From contig NZ_VFVL01000023.1 of the NCBI RefSeq assembly GCF_006442815.1, forward strand, positions 1 to 64,000: 64,000 nucleotides of DNA, in the 5' to 3' direction. The DNA is from Mesorhizobium sp. B2-4-3. GTDB taxonomy: Bacteria; Pseudomonadota; Alphaproteobacteria; Rhizobiales; Rhizobiaceae. This document shows positions 25,060-33,013 of the stretch, one piece after another. How positions within the stretch are numbered: position 1 is the stretch's first letter; every line of letters begins with the position of its first letter. The position numbers and the translations under genes were made by a program. The notes beneath the pieces are model-generated. The model was not told where the DNA came from. It searched no databases and saw nothing but the letters and a program-made list of their open reading frames with translations.

Positions 25060-26009
25060 GCTTTCTCTGTTCGCTGCCGCTCGCGGCCCAATTGTTCGGC
25101 GCCTGCGCGCCGGCGGCGCCCTTGGCCGTCGGCTATGTCGAAGGCGAATATGTGCTGATGGCGCCGATCGAAGTGGCCCAGGTGGCGACGGTGACGGTCC
25201 GGCGCGGCGATCGCGTCGAGAACGGCACGGCGGTGGCGACGCTCGAGGACGCCGACGCCAAGATCGAGGTGGCGCAGGCTAAAGCCGCGCTTGCGCAGGC
25301 ACAGGCGCAGCTTGCCGACCTGCAGGTCGGCAAGCGCCCCGAGGAAATCGCGGTGCTCAAGGCCGAGGTCGACATGGCCAAAGCCCAGGCCGCCGACGCC
25401 AAGCGCAAATACGACCGGGCGAGCGACCTCTACAAGCGGGGCACCGGCACCCAGGCCGACTACGACACCGCTTCGGCTTCGCTGGAGACGGCCAATGCCC
25501 AGGTCGGCCAGGCGGAAGCCAATCTCGCCGTCGGCAACCTGCCGGCGCGGGTCGAGACCATCAAGGCCGCCGACAACCAGGTCAAGCAGGCGCGGTCGAC
25601 CCTGGAGCAGGCCGAGTGGCGGCTGTCGAAGCGGGTGCTGACGGCGCCCTCGCCCGGCCGCGTCAACGACGTCATCCGCAATCCCGGCGACACAGCCGGG
25701 CCGACCGCGCCGGTGATCTCGGTGCTGCCGGACGGCGCCGTGAAGCTCAGCGTCTATGTGCCGGAAAGCGCTTTTTCGTCTGTCAAGGTCGGCACCGAAC
25801 TCAACGTCCATTGCGACGGCTGCGGGACGGGGCTCAAAGCACGCGTCAGCTATGTCTCGCCCGATCCGGAATTCACGCCGCCGGTGATCTACTCGCTGGA
25901 GAACCGGCAGAAGCTGGTCTATCTGGTCGAAGCGCGGCCTGACGGCAATGCCGGGCCCTTGCAGCCCGGCCAGATCGTCGATGTCGATCTCGCGGATCTC
26001 GGGCAATGA
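25056..26009 (+). CDS. HlyD family membrane fusion protein (YbhG-like)
   Basis: 317 residues. An N-terminal hydrophobic stretch (FLCSLPLAAQLFGAC) acts as signal or lipoprotein-like anchor. Biotinyl-lipoyl halves (VTVRRGDRVENGTAVATLED; LTAPSPGRVNDVIRNPGDTAGPTAPVISVL) flank a long coiled-coil hairpin (residues 70-200, rich in KAALAQAQAQLADLQ repeats). Periplasmic adaptor linking the ABC permease to an outer membrane channel. Coupled at both ends by 4-bp overlaps to TetR and the ATPase. Confidence 0.9.
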   Translation: MSFLCSLPLAAQLFGACAPAAPLAVGYVEGEYVLMAPIEVAQVATVTVRRGDRVENGTAVATLEDADAKIEVAQAKAALAQAQAQLADLQVGKRPEEIAVLKAEVDMAKAQAADAKRKYDRASDLYKRGTGTQADYDTASASLETANAQVGQAEANLAVGNLPARVETIKAADNQVKQARSTLEQAEWRLSKRVLTAPSPGRVNDVIRNPGDTAGPTAPVISVLPDGAVKLSVYVPESAFSSVKVGTELNVHCDGCGTGLKARVSYVSPDPEFTPPVIYSLENRQKLVYLVEARPDGNAGPLQPGQIVDVDLADLGQ

Positions 26010-26926
26010 ACGCCATCGACGTCCGCGGTCTGGTCAAGCGCTTCGGCGACAAGACCGTCGTCGACCATGTGACGATGACGGTGGCCGAAGGCGAGATCGT
26101 CGGCTTCCTCGGGCCGAACGGCTCGGGCAAGACGACGACCATCCGCATCATGTGCGGGCTGCTTACGCCGGACGAGGGCGACGGCACGGTGCTTGGCTTC
26201 GACATCCGCAGCGACGCGCTCAAGATCAAGCGCGAAGTCGGCTACATGACGCAGAAATTCTCGTTCTACGAGGACCTGACGATCGGCGAGAACCTCGAAT
26301 TCGTGGCGCGGCTCTACCGGTTGAGGCCGGTCGAGCAATATGTGGCAAGGACGCTGGAAGACCTGGGCCTGGCGAGCCGCCGCAACCAGCTGGCCGGCAC
26401 GCTTTCCGGCGGCTGGAAGCAGCGGCTGGCCTTGGCCGCCTGCATCATGCACGAGCCGAAGCTGCTGCTGCTCGACGAGCCGACGGCCGGCGTCGACCCG
26501 AAGGCGCGGCGCGAGTTCTGGGACGAGATCCATCGCCTCGCCGCCGGCGGGCTGACCGTGCTCGTCTCCACCCACTACATGGACGAGGCCGAGCGCTGCC
26601 ACCGCATCAGCTACATCTCCTACGGCAAGATGCTCGCCACCGGCACCGTGGACGAGGTGGTGAAGAATGCCGGGCTGACCACTTTCGTCTTGCAGGGGCC
26701 GCGGCTCGACCAGGTGGCCGAGGCACTGGAGGGCCGGCCCGGCGTCGACCAGGTGGCGCCGTTCGGCGCGACGCTGCATGTCGTCGGCTCCGACAAGGCG
26801 GCGCTGGAAAAGGCGCTCGCCGATGTCGAGAAGGAGCACAAGGGCGTCACGGTGAAGCCCGGCGAGACCAGCCTCGAGGATGTGTTCATCCAGTTCATGT
26901 CCGGCTCGAAGGACAACATGGCATGA
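26006..26926 (+). CDS. ABC transporter ATP-binding protein (YbhF-like)
   Basis: 306 residues. Walker A GPNGSGKTT, signature LSGGWKQRLALAA, Walker [13 protein letters not shown] and H-loop STHY are all intact. The C-terminal domain ends in ETSLEDVFIQFM. E. coli YbhF has two NBDs; this one has a single NBD, so it should act as a homodimer. Overlaps the permease gene by 4 bp. Confidence 0.93.
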   Translation: MNAIDVRGLVKRFGDKTVVDHVTMTVAEGEIVGFLGPNGSGKTTTIRIMCGLLTPDEGDGTVLGFDIRSDALKIKREVGYMTQKFSFYEDLTIGENLEFVARLYRLRPVEQYVARTLEDLGLASRRNQLAGTLSGGWKQRLALAACIMHEPKLLLLDEPTAGVDPKARREFWDEIHRLAAGGLTVLVSTHYMDEAERCHRISYISYGKMLATGTVDEVVKNAGLTTFVLQGPRLDQVAEALEGRPGVDQVAPFGATLHVVGSDKAALEKALADVEKEHKGVTVKPGETSLEDVFIQFMSGSKDNMA

Positions 26927-28059
26927 ACGCGGTGTTCTCCTTCGCCAGGCTCGGCGCGCTGCTGATCAAGGAATTCATCCAGATGCGGCGCGACCGCATC
27001 ACCTTCGCCATGATGCTGGGCGTGCCGCTGATCCAGCTGGTGCTGTTCGGCTATGCGATCAACAACGACCCGAAGAGCCTGCCGGCAGCGCTTGTGGCGA
27101 CCAGCAGCGACCCCTACACGCGGGCCATGGTCTCGGCGCTGCAGACGACGGGCTACTACCGCTTCGACCGTGTCGCGCAAAGTGCCGAGGAAGCCGAGTT
27201 CCTGATGGCGCGCGGCGACGTCTCCTTCGTCGTCACAATCCCCGCCGATTTCGGCCGACGGGTGGAGCGCGGCGACAACCCGCAGATCCTGATCGAGGCC
27301 GATGCCACCGACCCGGCGGTGGCCAGCGGCGCCATCTCGACCCTCGGCACCATAGCCAGCCAGGCGCTGCTCAGGGCGCAGGGCACGCAGGAAGCGGCCA
27401 AGGAGGCAGCGCGCGGCCAGCTCGATGTCGTCGTGCACCGGCGCTACAATCCCGAAGGCATCTCGCAGTACAACATCGTGCCCGGCCTGCTCGGCGTCAT
27501 CCTGCAGATGACGATGGTGATGATGACCTCGATCGCGCTGACGCGCGAGACCGAGCGCGGCACGATGGAAAACCTGCTGGCCATGCCGTCGAGCCCGCTC
27601 GAGATCATGATGGGCAAGGTGCTGCCCTACTTGGTGGTAGGGGCGGTGCAGGTGGTGGTGGTGCTGGCGGCGGCGAAGCTCCTGTTTGCCATTCCCTTCA
27701 TGGGGTCGCTGTCGCTGCTGCTGTCGTCCGTGCTGGTGTTCGTGCTGTCGCTGGTGCTGCTCGGCTACACGATCTCGACGATCGCGCGCACGCAGATGCA
27801 GGCGCTGCAGCTCACCTTCTTCTTCTTCCTGCCCTCGATCATGCTGTCGGGCTTCATGTTCCCGTATCGCGGCATGCCGGGCTGGGCGCAGACTTTCGGC
27901 GAGATCTTCCCGCTGACGCATTTTTTGCGCATCACCCGCGCGGTCATGCTGAAGGGCGCCGCGCTGCCGGCGGTGGCGACGGAGATCGGCTGGCTGGTGG
28001 TGTTCGTGGCGCTGTTTGCCGGCGTGGCGCTGGTGCGCTTCAGGCGAACGCTGGACTGA
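26923..28059 (+). CDS. ABC-2 type permease (YbhS/YbhR-like)
   Basis: 378 residues from the ATG at 26923. One N-terminal transmembrane segment (FAMMLGVPLIQLVLFGYAI), then a large periplasmic domain (residues 40-190, VATSSDPYTRAMVSALQTTG), then five more segments (VPGLLGVILQMTMVMMTSIAL, VVGAVQVVVVLAAAKLLFAI, LLLSSVLVFVLSLVLLGY, TFFFFLPSIMLSGFMFP, IGWLVVFVALFAGVALV). GYTIS and SPLEIMMGK-PYL motifs are typical of ABC-2 exporters. Last gene of the TetR-HlyD-ATPase operon; only one permease where E. coli has two. Confidence 0.9.
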   Translation: MNAVFSFARLGALLIKEFIQMRRDRITFAMMLGVPLIQLVLFGYAINNDPKSLPAALVATSSDPYTRAMVSALQTTGYYRFDRVAQSAEEAEFLMARGDVSFVVTIPADFGRRVERGDNPQILIEADATDPAVASGAISTLGTIASQALLRAQGTQEAAKEAARGQLDVVVHRRYNPEGISQYNIVPGLLGVILQMTMVMMTSIALTRETERGTMENLLAMPSSPLEIMMGKVLPYLVVGAVQVVVVLAAAKLLFAIPFMGSLSLLLSSVLVFVLSLVLLGYTISTIARTQMQALQLTFFFFLPSIMLSGFMFPYRGMPGWAQTFGEIFPLTHFLRITRAVMLKGAALPAVATEIGWLVVFVALFAGVALVRFRRTLD

Positions 28060-28095
28060 TAGGCACGGAAGACCTTGCGCACAAGAGCCTAAAGC

Positions 28096-28276
28096 TGGCG
28101 GGACAGCGCCCCCCTCTGGCCTGCCGGCCATCTCCCCACAAGAGGGGAGATCGGATGTCGCGCCGGGTTTCGCCAATCTCAAACGTTGCAGGAAAGGCGC
28201 CGGCGACAGAGCTGCCAATCTCCCCCCTTGTGGGGGAGATGTCCGGCAGGACAGAGGGGGGCGCGAAGGAACGCGG
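28096..28276. repeat. Family A facing pair
   Basis: GGACAGCGCCCCCCTCTGGC arm on the left and GACAGAGGGGGGCGC on the right, with the usual hairpins and TTTCGCCAATCTC spacer. Between convergent permease and dehydratase genes. Confidence 0.8.
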
Positions 28277-28294
28277 CGCCTCCCGTGTGTACTC

Positions 28295-29269
28295 TTACGC
28301 CGCCATGATTTCCGCATAGGTGCCGAAATCGACATTGCCGCCGGACAGCACCACGGCAACGCATTTGCCGGCGAGGTCGATCTCGCCGGAGGAGAGCGCG
28401 GCAAACGCGACGCAACCGCCGGGCTCGACCACAAGCTTGAGATGGGCCATGGCGTCGCGCATCGCCTGGGCGGCGGCCTTGTCGGAGACGGCGATGGCGC
28501 CGGCGAGATTCCGGCGATTAATCTCGAAGGTGATGGCGCCGGGTTCGGCGGTGAGCAGCGCATCGCAGATCGAAACGTGTCCGGGTTCGTTCGAAACCCG
28601 CTCGCCTTTGGCCAGCGAGCGGCGCGTGTCGTCGAAATGCTCCGGCTCGACCGCCCAGACTTGCGTGTGCGGCGAAGCGTCCTTGACGGCGACGGAGATG
28701 CCGCTCGACAGGCCGCCGCCGCCGCAAGGCACGACGACGGCATCGAGCGCCGCGCCGAGGGCTTTCGCCTGCTTCATCAGCTCCAGGCCGATCGTGCCCT
28801 GGCCGGCGATGATGGCCGGATCGTCGAAGGGCGGCACCAGCACCATGCCCTTCTCGATATAGGGGCGAACGACCGTCATGCGGTCGTCCTTGAAGCGGTC
28901 GAACGGCACCACCTCCGCGCCCATCTTGCGGACATTGCCGACTTTCAGCGCCGGCGCGTCGGCCGGCATGGCGATCACCGCCTTGACGCCGAACATGGCG
29001 GCGGAGGCCGCCACCCCTTGCGCGTGGTTGCCGGAGGAGAAGGCAACGACGCCGCGGCCGCGCTCCTCCTCGCTCAGGCTCGACAGCTTGTTGTAGGCGC
29101 CGCGGATCTTGAACGAGCCGGTGCGCTGCAGCGTCTCGGGCTTGAACAGGATGCGGCCGCCATAGCGCCTGTTGAGCTCGGGCGATTCAATCAGCGGCGT
29201 TTCGACGATCAGGCCGGAAAGCCGCTCGGCGGCGGCGCGGATGTCGGAGATGCCGGGGAGGGTGGTCAT
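28295..29269 (-). CDS. Threonine/serine dehydratase (PLP fold II)
   Basis: 324 residues from the ATG at 29269; the longer frame upstream runs into a family C repeat. PLP-lysine motif is SFKIRGAYNKL, SSGNHAQGVAASA is the substrate-binding stretch, and GGGGLSSG binds the PLP phosphate. There is no C-terminal ACT-like regulatory domain, so this is the short catabolic type rather than IlvA. It deaminates threonine or serine to the oxoacid; a racemase-type activity is also possible for close relatives. Confidence 0.9.
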   Translation of the reverse strand: MTTLPGISDIRAAAERLSGLIVETPLIESPELNRRYGGRILFKPETLQRTGSFKIRGAYNKLSSLSEEERGRGVVAFSSGNHAQGVAASAAMFGVKAVIAMPADAPALKVGNVRKMGAEVVPFDRFKDDRMTVVRPYIEKGMVLVPPFDDPAIIAGQGTIGLELMKQAKALGAALDAVVVPCGGGGLSSGISVAVKDASPHTQVWAVEPEHFDDTRRSLAKGERVSNEPGHVSICDALLTAEPGAITFEINRRNLAGAIAVSDKAAAQAMRDAMAHLKLVVEPGGCVAFAALSSGEIDLAGKCVAVVLSGGNVDFGTYAEIMAA

Positions 29270-29380
29270 GGGGGGCCTCGTGATCTGAGTGCATTCCATG
29301 GTGCACGCAAACCGAGGCGGCGCGCCAACGAAAAAATGTGACGGAGACAAGGTTGGCGGTGGTGCGCCGGCTATCACCTT

Positions 29381-29573
29381 CGTCATTCCAGGGCGTAGCA
29401 AGGAGCAGAGCGACGCGCGCAGACCCTGGAATCCATGCCGTAACGTCTGTGACATGCAAAAGCAGGTCAGAACTGGGCAGCGTTCACATCGGATCGAGAC
29501 GCTTGTTCTGAGCCGCCGCATCCTTCGGTCGAGGTCACGGCATGGATCCTCGGGTCAAGCCCGAGGATGACGA
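29381..29573. repeat. Family C element (314-bp gap)
   Basis: Left arm CGTCATTCCAGGGCGTAGC, right arm CTCGGGTCAAGCCCGAGGAT, so the two arms belong to different subtypes. The inner segment is unlike the other copies and lacks the GCAGAATTCTGC core. The rest of the gap 29270-29380 holds nothing I recognise. Confidence 0.75.
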
Positions 29574-29583
29574 AAGCGCAGGC

Positions 29584-29907
29584 TCACCCCAGCAGCGTCT
29601 TTGTCCTTTTGCTGCCGCCCAGCTTGCGCCAGGAGTTGAAGCGGTGGGTGGCGGCGGCGAAGGATATCTTCATCTGCTGGGAAACCGTGTAGCGCGACTT
29701 GCCTTCGTCGAACATGCGGTAGCAGCACTCGGCGCCCTCCTCGGTCAGCTTGCCGTCCGGCGTCTTGTTGTGCGGGTTGGCCGGGTCGAATTTTTCGAGC
29801 TGTTCCTCGACGAGCGCCTTCAGGCGCTGCAGGTCGGCCTCGATGGTGGCGATGAGATCCAGAACGGGCTTCGCATCGAATGTGTGCGGCGGCTTCTTGT
29901 CCGTCAT
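29584..29907 (-). CDS. Small conserved-looking protein, possible HTH
   Basis: 107 residues from the ATG at 29907. N-terminal helices (PVLDLIATIEADLQRLKALVEEQLEKF) suggest a coiled coil, and the C-terminus (SRYTVSQQMKISFAAATHRFNSWRKLGG) resembles a helix-turn-helix. I do not recognise a family. Isolated between repeat C and the divergent mbfA gene. Confidence 0.6.
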   Translation of the reverse strand: MTDKKPPHTFDAKPVLDLIATIEADLQRLKALVEEQLEKFDPANPHNKTPDGKLTEEGAECCYRMFDEGKSRYTVSQQMKISFAAATHRFNSWRKLGGSKRTKTLLG

Positions 29908-30026
29908 GCCGGGCTTCCTTCAATTTCGGTTGTTGACCGTTATATAGGCTAACATTCGGTAATAATGAAGAGCTCGTCGAGTTCCGCTGGATCACTCTTT
30001 CGCGCGTGCGGCCTTGCCGTTCGCAA

Positions 30027-30055
30027 TTGACGTCCGGCGGCCAAGATCCTAGTTT
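30027..30055 (+). promoter_or_regulatory. Candidate sigma-70 promoter of mbfA
   Basis: TTGACG at 30027-30032, 17 bases, TAGTTT at 30050-30055. The weak -10 element lies inside the Irr box, so Irr binding would block it. Confidence 0.45.
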
Positions 30056-30073
30056 AGAATAATTCTAAACTAG
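30049..30073. promoter_or_regulatory. Irr box (iron control element)
   Basis: A perfect inverted repeat with 12-bp arms around a single base, containing TTTAGAA-N3-TTCTAAA, the Irr operator consensus of alphaproteobacteria. It ends 12 bp before the mbfA ATG and overlaps the -10 region, so it should repress when Irr is active (low iron). Confidence 0.85.
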
Positions 30074-30085
30074 AGTGATCCCATC

Positions 30086-31069
30086 ATGCTTTCCCGTGTT
30101 TTCGGCTTCGGCCGCCGTTCGTTCGATTCGCTGTCGGAGCAGGAGATCCTGGCGCTGGCGATCTCTTCCGAGGAGGATGACGGACGCATCTACCGTGCTT
30201 ATGCCGATGGCCTGGCGCAGGACTTTCCGCAATCGGCAAAAGTCTTCGAGGCGATGGCCGAGGAAGAGGACGGCCATCGCGATTCGCTCATCGAGCTTTA
30301 CCGCAAGCGCTTCGGCGAGCGCATCCCGCTGATCCGGCGCGAGCATGTGAAAGGCTATTTCGAGCGCAAGCCCGACTGGCTGGTTAAGCCGCTCGGCATC
30401 GAGCATGTGCGGCGCCAGGCGGAGGCGATGGAACAACAGGCCTATCGCTTCTATGTCGAGGCGGCCAAGCGCACCACCGACGCCTCGACGCGAAAGCTGC
30501 TCGACGACCTCGCCGTGGCCGAGCAGGGCCATGAGAGCTCAGCGCATGAACTGGAGCAGCAGCATGTGCCGGGAACCGTCAAGGTGGAGGAGGCGACGGC
30601 AGAACAGCGCCAGTTCATCCTCACCTATGTGCAGCCCGGGCTGGCCGGGCTGATGGACGGCTCGGTGTCGACGCTGGCGCCGATCTTCGCCGCGGCGTTC
30701 GCCACGCACGACACCTGGCAGACGCTGCTGGTCGGCCTCGCCGCCTCGATCGGCGCCGGCATCTCGATGGGTTTCACCGAGGTCGCCTCCGACGACGGCA
30801 AGCTGTCGGGGCGCGGCTCGCCGATCAAGCGCGGGCTGACGGTCGGCCTGATGACTTCGCTGGGCGGCCTCGGCCACGCGCTGCCCTATCTCATCCCGCA
30901 CTTCTGGACGGCCACCGCCGTGGCGGCGGTGGTGGTGTTCTTCGAGCTCTGGGCGATCGCTTTCGTCCAGAACCGCTACATGCAGACCCCCTTCTGGCGC
31001 GCCGCCTTCCAGGTGGTGCTGGGCGGCGCGCTGGTGTTCGGGGCGGGCGTGCTGATCGGGAATGCGTAG
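30086..31069 (+). CDS. mbfA: Membrane-bound ferritin-like iron exporter
   Basis: 327 residues. Residues 10-165 form an erythrin/rubrerythrin-like di-iron domain with the ligand pattern EED(D)GRIYR, AEEEDGHRD, EQQAYRFYVEAAK and AEQGHESSAHE. Residues 175-325 are a VIT1-type transporter with about five transmembrane segments (GLMDGSVSTLAPIFAAAFA, LVGLAASIGAGISMGFTEVASD, GLMTSLGGLGHALPYLIP). Known MbfA proteins export iron and protect from peroxide. Regulation by Irr is supported by the operator at the start. The start codon is close to the predicted promoter, giving a leader of about 25 bases. Confidence 0.95.
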   Translation: MLSRVFGFGRRSFDSLSEQEILALAISSEEDDGRIYRAYADGLAQDFPQSAKVFEAMAEEEDGHRDSLIELYRKRFGERIPLIRREHVKGYFERKPDWLVKPLGIEHVRRQAEAMEQQAYRFYVEAAKRTTDASTRKLLDDLAVAEQGHESSAHELEQQHVPGTVKVEEATAEQRQFILTYVQPGLAGLMDGSVSTLAPIFAAAFATHDTWQTLLVGLAASIGAGISMGFTEVASDDGKLSGRGSPIKRGLTVGLMTSLGGLGHALPYLIPHFWTATAVAAVVVFFELWAIAFVQNRYMQTPFWRAAFQVVLGGALVFGAGVLIGNA

Positions 31070-31074
31070 CCTTC

Positions 31075-31247
31075 TCCTTCTCCCCTTGTGGGAGAAGGTG
31101 GATCGGCGCGTAGCGCCGAGACGGATGAGGGGTGCTCCAGCGGAGTGAGACGCCGGCAAACGTGCCGTCTCCTCCGGCATCGCCAAGCTGGAACACCCCT
31201 CATCCGTCGCCTTCGGCGACACCTTCTCCCACAAGGGGAGAAGGTGT
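31075..31247. repeat. Family B facing pair
   Basis: Two facing copies (CTTCTCCCCTTGTGGGAGAAGG hairpin halves at both ends, GGATGAGGGGTG inner arms) with a 50-bp spacer. Between the convergent mbfA and ABM genes. Confidence 0.8.
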
Positions 31248-31251
31248 AGCT

Positions 31252-31596
31252 TCAACCATTCACCGCGCGGCTATCCGCCGGTGCCTCGGCCCTTTCCTCC
31301 ATCCCGTAGTCGCGCACGACATGGGCGATGCGCAGACGGTAGCCGGCAAAGATGCCGCCGCGCCCGGCCTTTTGCGCCTGGCGGTGCTCCTCGGTGTTGC
31401 GCCAGGCTTTCACCGCTTCCTCGTCGCGCCAGAAGGACAGCGACAGCACCCGCCTGGGATCGACGAGGCTCTGGAAGCGTTCGACCGAGATGAAGCCGTC
31501 GATGCCGTCGAGCAACGGCCGAAGCTCGGCGGCGATGCCGAGATAGGCATCGCGCTTTCCCTCCGCCGGCTCCACTTCGAAGATAACAGCGATCAT
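31252..31596 (-). CDS. Antibiotic biosynthesis monooxygenase-fold protein
   Basis: 114 residues, an ABM dimeric alpha-beta barrel fold: MIAVIFEVEPAEGKRDAYL, PLLDGIDGFISVERFQS, RVLSLSFWRDEEAVKAWRN and EHRQAQKAGR. Proteins of this type include small oxygenases and heme-binding or stress proteins; nothing here selects one. Overlaps the next gene by 4 bp, forming an operon. Confidence 0.85.
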   Translation of the reverse strand: MIAVIFEVEPAEGKRDAYLGIAAELRPLLDGIDGFISVERFQSLVDPRRVLSLSFWRDEEAVKAWRNTEEHRQAQKAGRGGIFAGYRLRIAHVVRDYGMEERAEAPADSRAVNG

Positions 31597-31961
31597 GCCT
31601 CTATCCCTTCCTTGACAACCACGTCGGTGCGAAAGACCTGCCGCGGACCATGGGGGCCGGACACCAGCTTCAGGAAGACGCGGTCCTCCTTGAGGATGAA
31701 TTTCTCGCGCCTGGCGAATTCGTAGTTTGCCTTGGCCGTGGGGTCGGCGGCAAGCCGCGCGCGATAGGCTTCATAGGCCGCGAGGCTCTCGATGTTGTAG
31801 GCGGCATAGGCCGTGGTGGCCGAGCCTTCGTGCGGGGCGTAGTAGCCGATCAGCTCGGCGCCGCAACGCGGAATGGCCTGGCCCCAGGCGCGCGCATATT
31901 GCTCGAACGCCGCCTTGCCGAACGGATCGATCTCGTAGCGGATGAAGCAGGTGATGGCCAT
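31593..31961 (-). CDS. NIPSNAP family protein
   Basis: 122 residues. ITCFIRYEIDPFGKAAFEQYARAWGQAIPRCGAELIGYYAPHEGS is the NIPSNAP signature, and SLAAYEAYRARLAADPTAK completes the fold. Same dimeric alpha-beta barrel superfamily as its operon partner. Function unknown in bacteria. Divergent from the ArsR-type gene, with two inverted repeats between them. Confidence 0.88.
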   Translation of the reverse strand: MAITCFIRYEIDPFGKAAFEQYARAWGQAIPRCGAELIGYYAPHEGSATTAYAAYNIESLAAYEAYRARLAADPTAKANYEFARREKFILKEDRVFLKLVSGPHGPRQVFRTDVVVKEGIEA

Positions 31962-32046
31962 GTCGGTCTCCTCGTATGGTAGGTTTTTCGACGACGACGG
32001 TTCGGTCCCGGTCGAAACATCGCTTGCGTCATTGTGCTAGGCATCT

Positions 32047-32057
32047 TCCTGTCAGGA
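32047..32057. promoter_or_regulatory. Inverted repeat 1 in NIPSNAP/ArsR gap
   Basis: TCCTG-N1-CAGGA. Together with the next repeat it lies between the divergent genes and could be an operator of the ArsR-type protein. Confidence 0.35.
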
Positions 32058-32096
32058 GAGTTTGCCGCGCTGCTTGAGATGACCCGACAATAGTGC

Positions 32097-32110
32097 TTCC
32101 CTGACGGGAA
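32097..32110. promoter_or_regulatory. Inverted repeat 2 in NIPSNAP/ArsR gap
   Basis: TTCCC-N4-GGGAA, 22 bp before the ArsR-type start codon. Similar to repeat 1 in having a TCC/GGA half-site. Confidence 0.35.
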
Positions 32111-32131
32111 TGCTTCGATAAGGATCGAACC

Positions 32132-32806
32132 ATGCGTGAAGGACCGGACATCGCCCGCATCGCCAGCCTGGTCGGCGACCCGGCTCGCGCCAATATGCTG
32201 AACGCGTTGATGGGCGGCACGGCGCTGACCGCGTCGGAACTGGCGCTGGAAGCCGGCGTATCGCTGCCCACCGCTTCCTCGCATCTGTCGAAGCTGATGG
32301 ATGGCGGTCTGCTGACCTTGGCCAGCCAGGGCCGGCACCGCTATTACGGTCTCGCCGGCGCGCAGGTGGCCGGCATGATCGAGGCGATCATCGGCGTCGC
32401 CGAAGCGGTCGGCCCGAAGCGCGTGCGGCCGGGACCCCGCGACGCGGCCATGCGCGTGGCGCGGGTCTGCTACGATCATCTGGCCGGCGAACAGGCGGTG
32501 GCGATGCTCGACCGGCTCTTCGACAGGAAGCTGCTGCTGCGCGACGACAACCAGATCAGGCTCTCGCCATCCGGCGTCTCGCATTTTTCCGCGCTCGGCA
32601 TCGAGACCCATGCCAAGGCACGGCGGCCGGTGTGCCGCGCCTGCCTCGACTGGAGCGTGCGGCGGTCGCACCTCGCCGGCACGCTGGGCGCCGCCATCCT
32701 CGACAAGATCATCGCCGAGAAATGGGCCCGGCGCGAGAAGGACAGCCGCGCCGTGGTGTTCTCGCCGACGGGCAGGCAGGCGTTCGAGAGGGTGTTTCTC
32801 TCCTAG
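32132..32806 (+). CDS. ArsR-type winged-helix regulator
   Basis: 224 residues. The winged helix is near the N-terminus: DPARANMLNALMGGTALTASELALEAGVSLPTASSHLSKLMDGGLLTLASQGRHRYYGL. The C-terminal extension (residues 90-224) has two cysteines in RRPVCRACLDWSVRR that could sense metal or redox state. Start ATG follows AAGGA. Divergent from the ABM/NIPSNAP operon, which is its probable target. Confidence 0.87.
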   Translation: MREGPDIARIASLVGDPARANMLNALMGGTALTASELALEAGVSLPTASSHLSKLMDGGLLTLASQGRHRYYGLAGAQVAGMIEAIIGVAEAVGPKRVRPGPRDAAMRVARVCYDHLAGEQAVAMLDRLFDRKLLLRDDNQIRLSPSGVSHFSALGIETHAKARRPVCRACLDWSVRRSHLAGTLGAAILDKIIAEKWARREKDSRAVVFSPTGRQAFERVFLS

Positions 32807-32823
32807 GCGGACAATCTCACAAT

Positions 32824-33008
32824 GCTGGCGGGACAGCACCCCCCTCTGCCCTGCCGGGCATCTCCCCCGCAAGGGGGGAGATCAGCAGCTTTGCCGACGG
32901 CACTCTCCTTCCAACGTTGGAGATTGGCGAAAGCCGGCGTGACACCCAATCTCCCCCCTTGCGGGGGAGATGTCCGGTAGGACAGAGGGGGGTGCTGTCC
33001 CTCGGCGC
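32824..33008. repeat. Family A facing pair
   Basis: GCGGGACAGCACCCCCCTCTG arm, hairpins and closing GACAGAGGGGGGTGCTG arm, between the convergent ArsR-type and ligD genes. Confidence 0.8.
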
Positions 33009-33013
33009 TGAAA

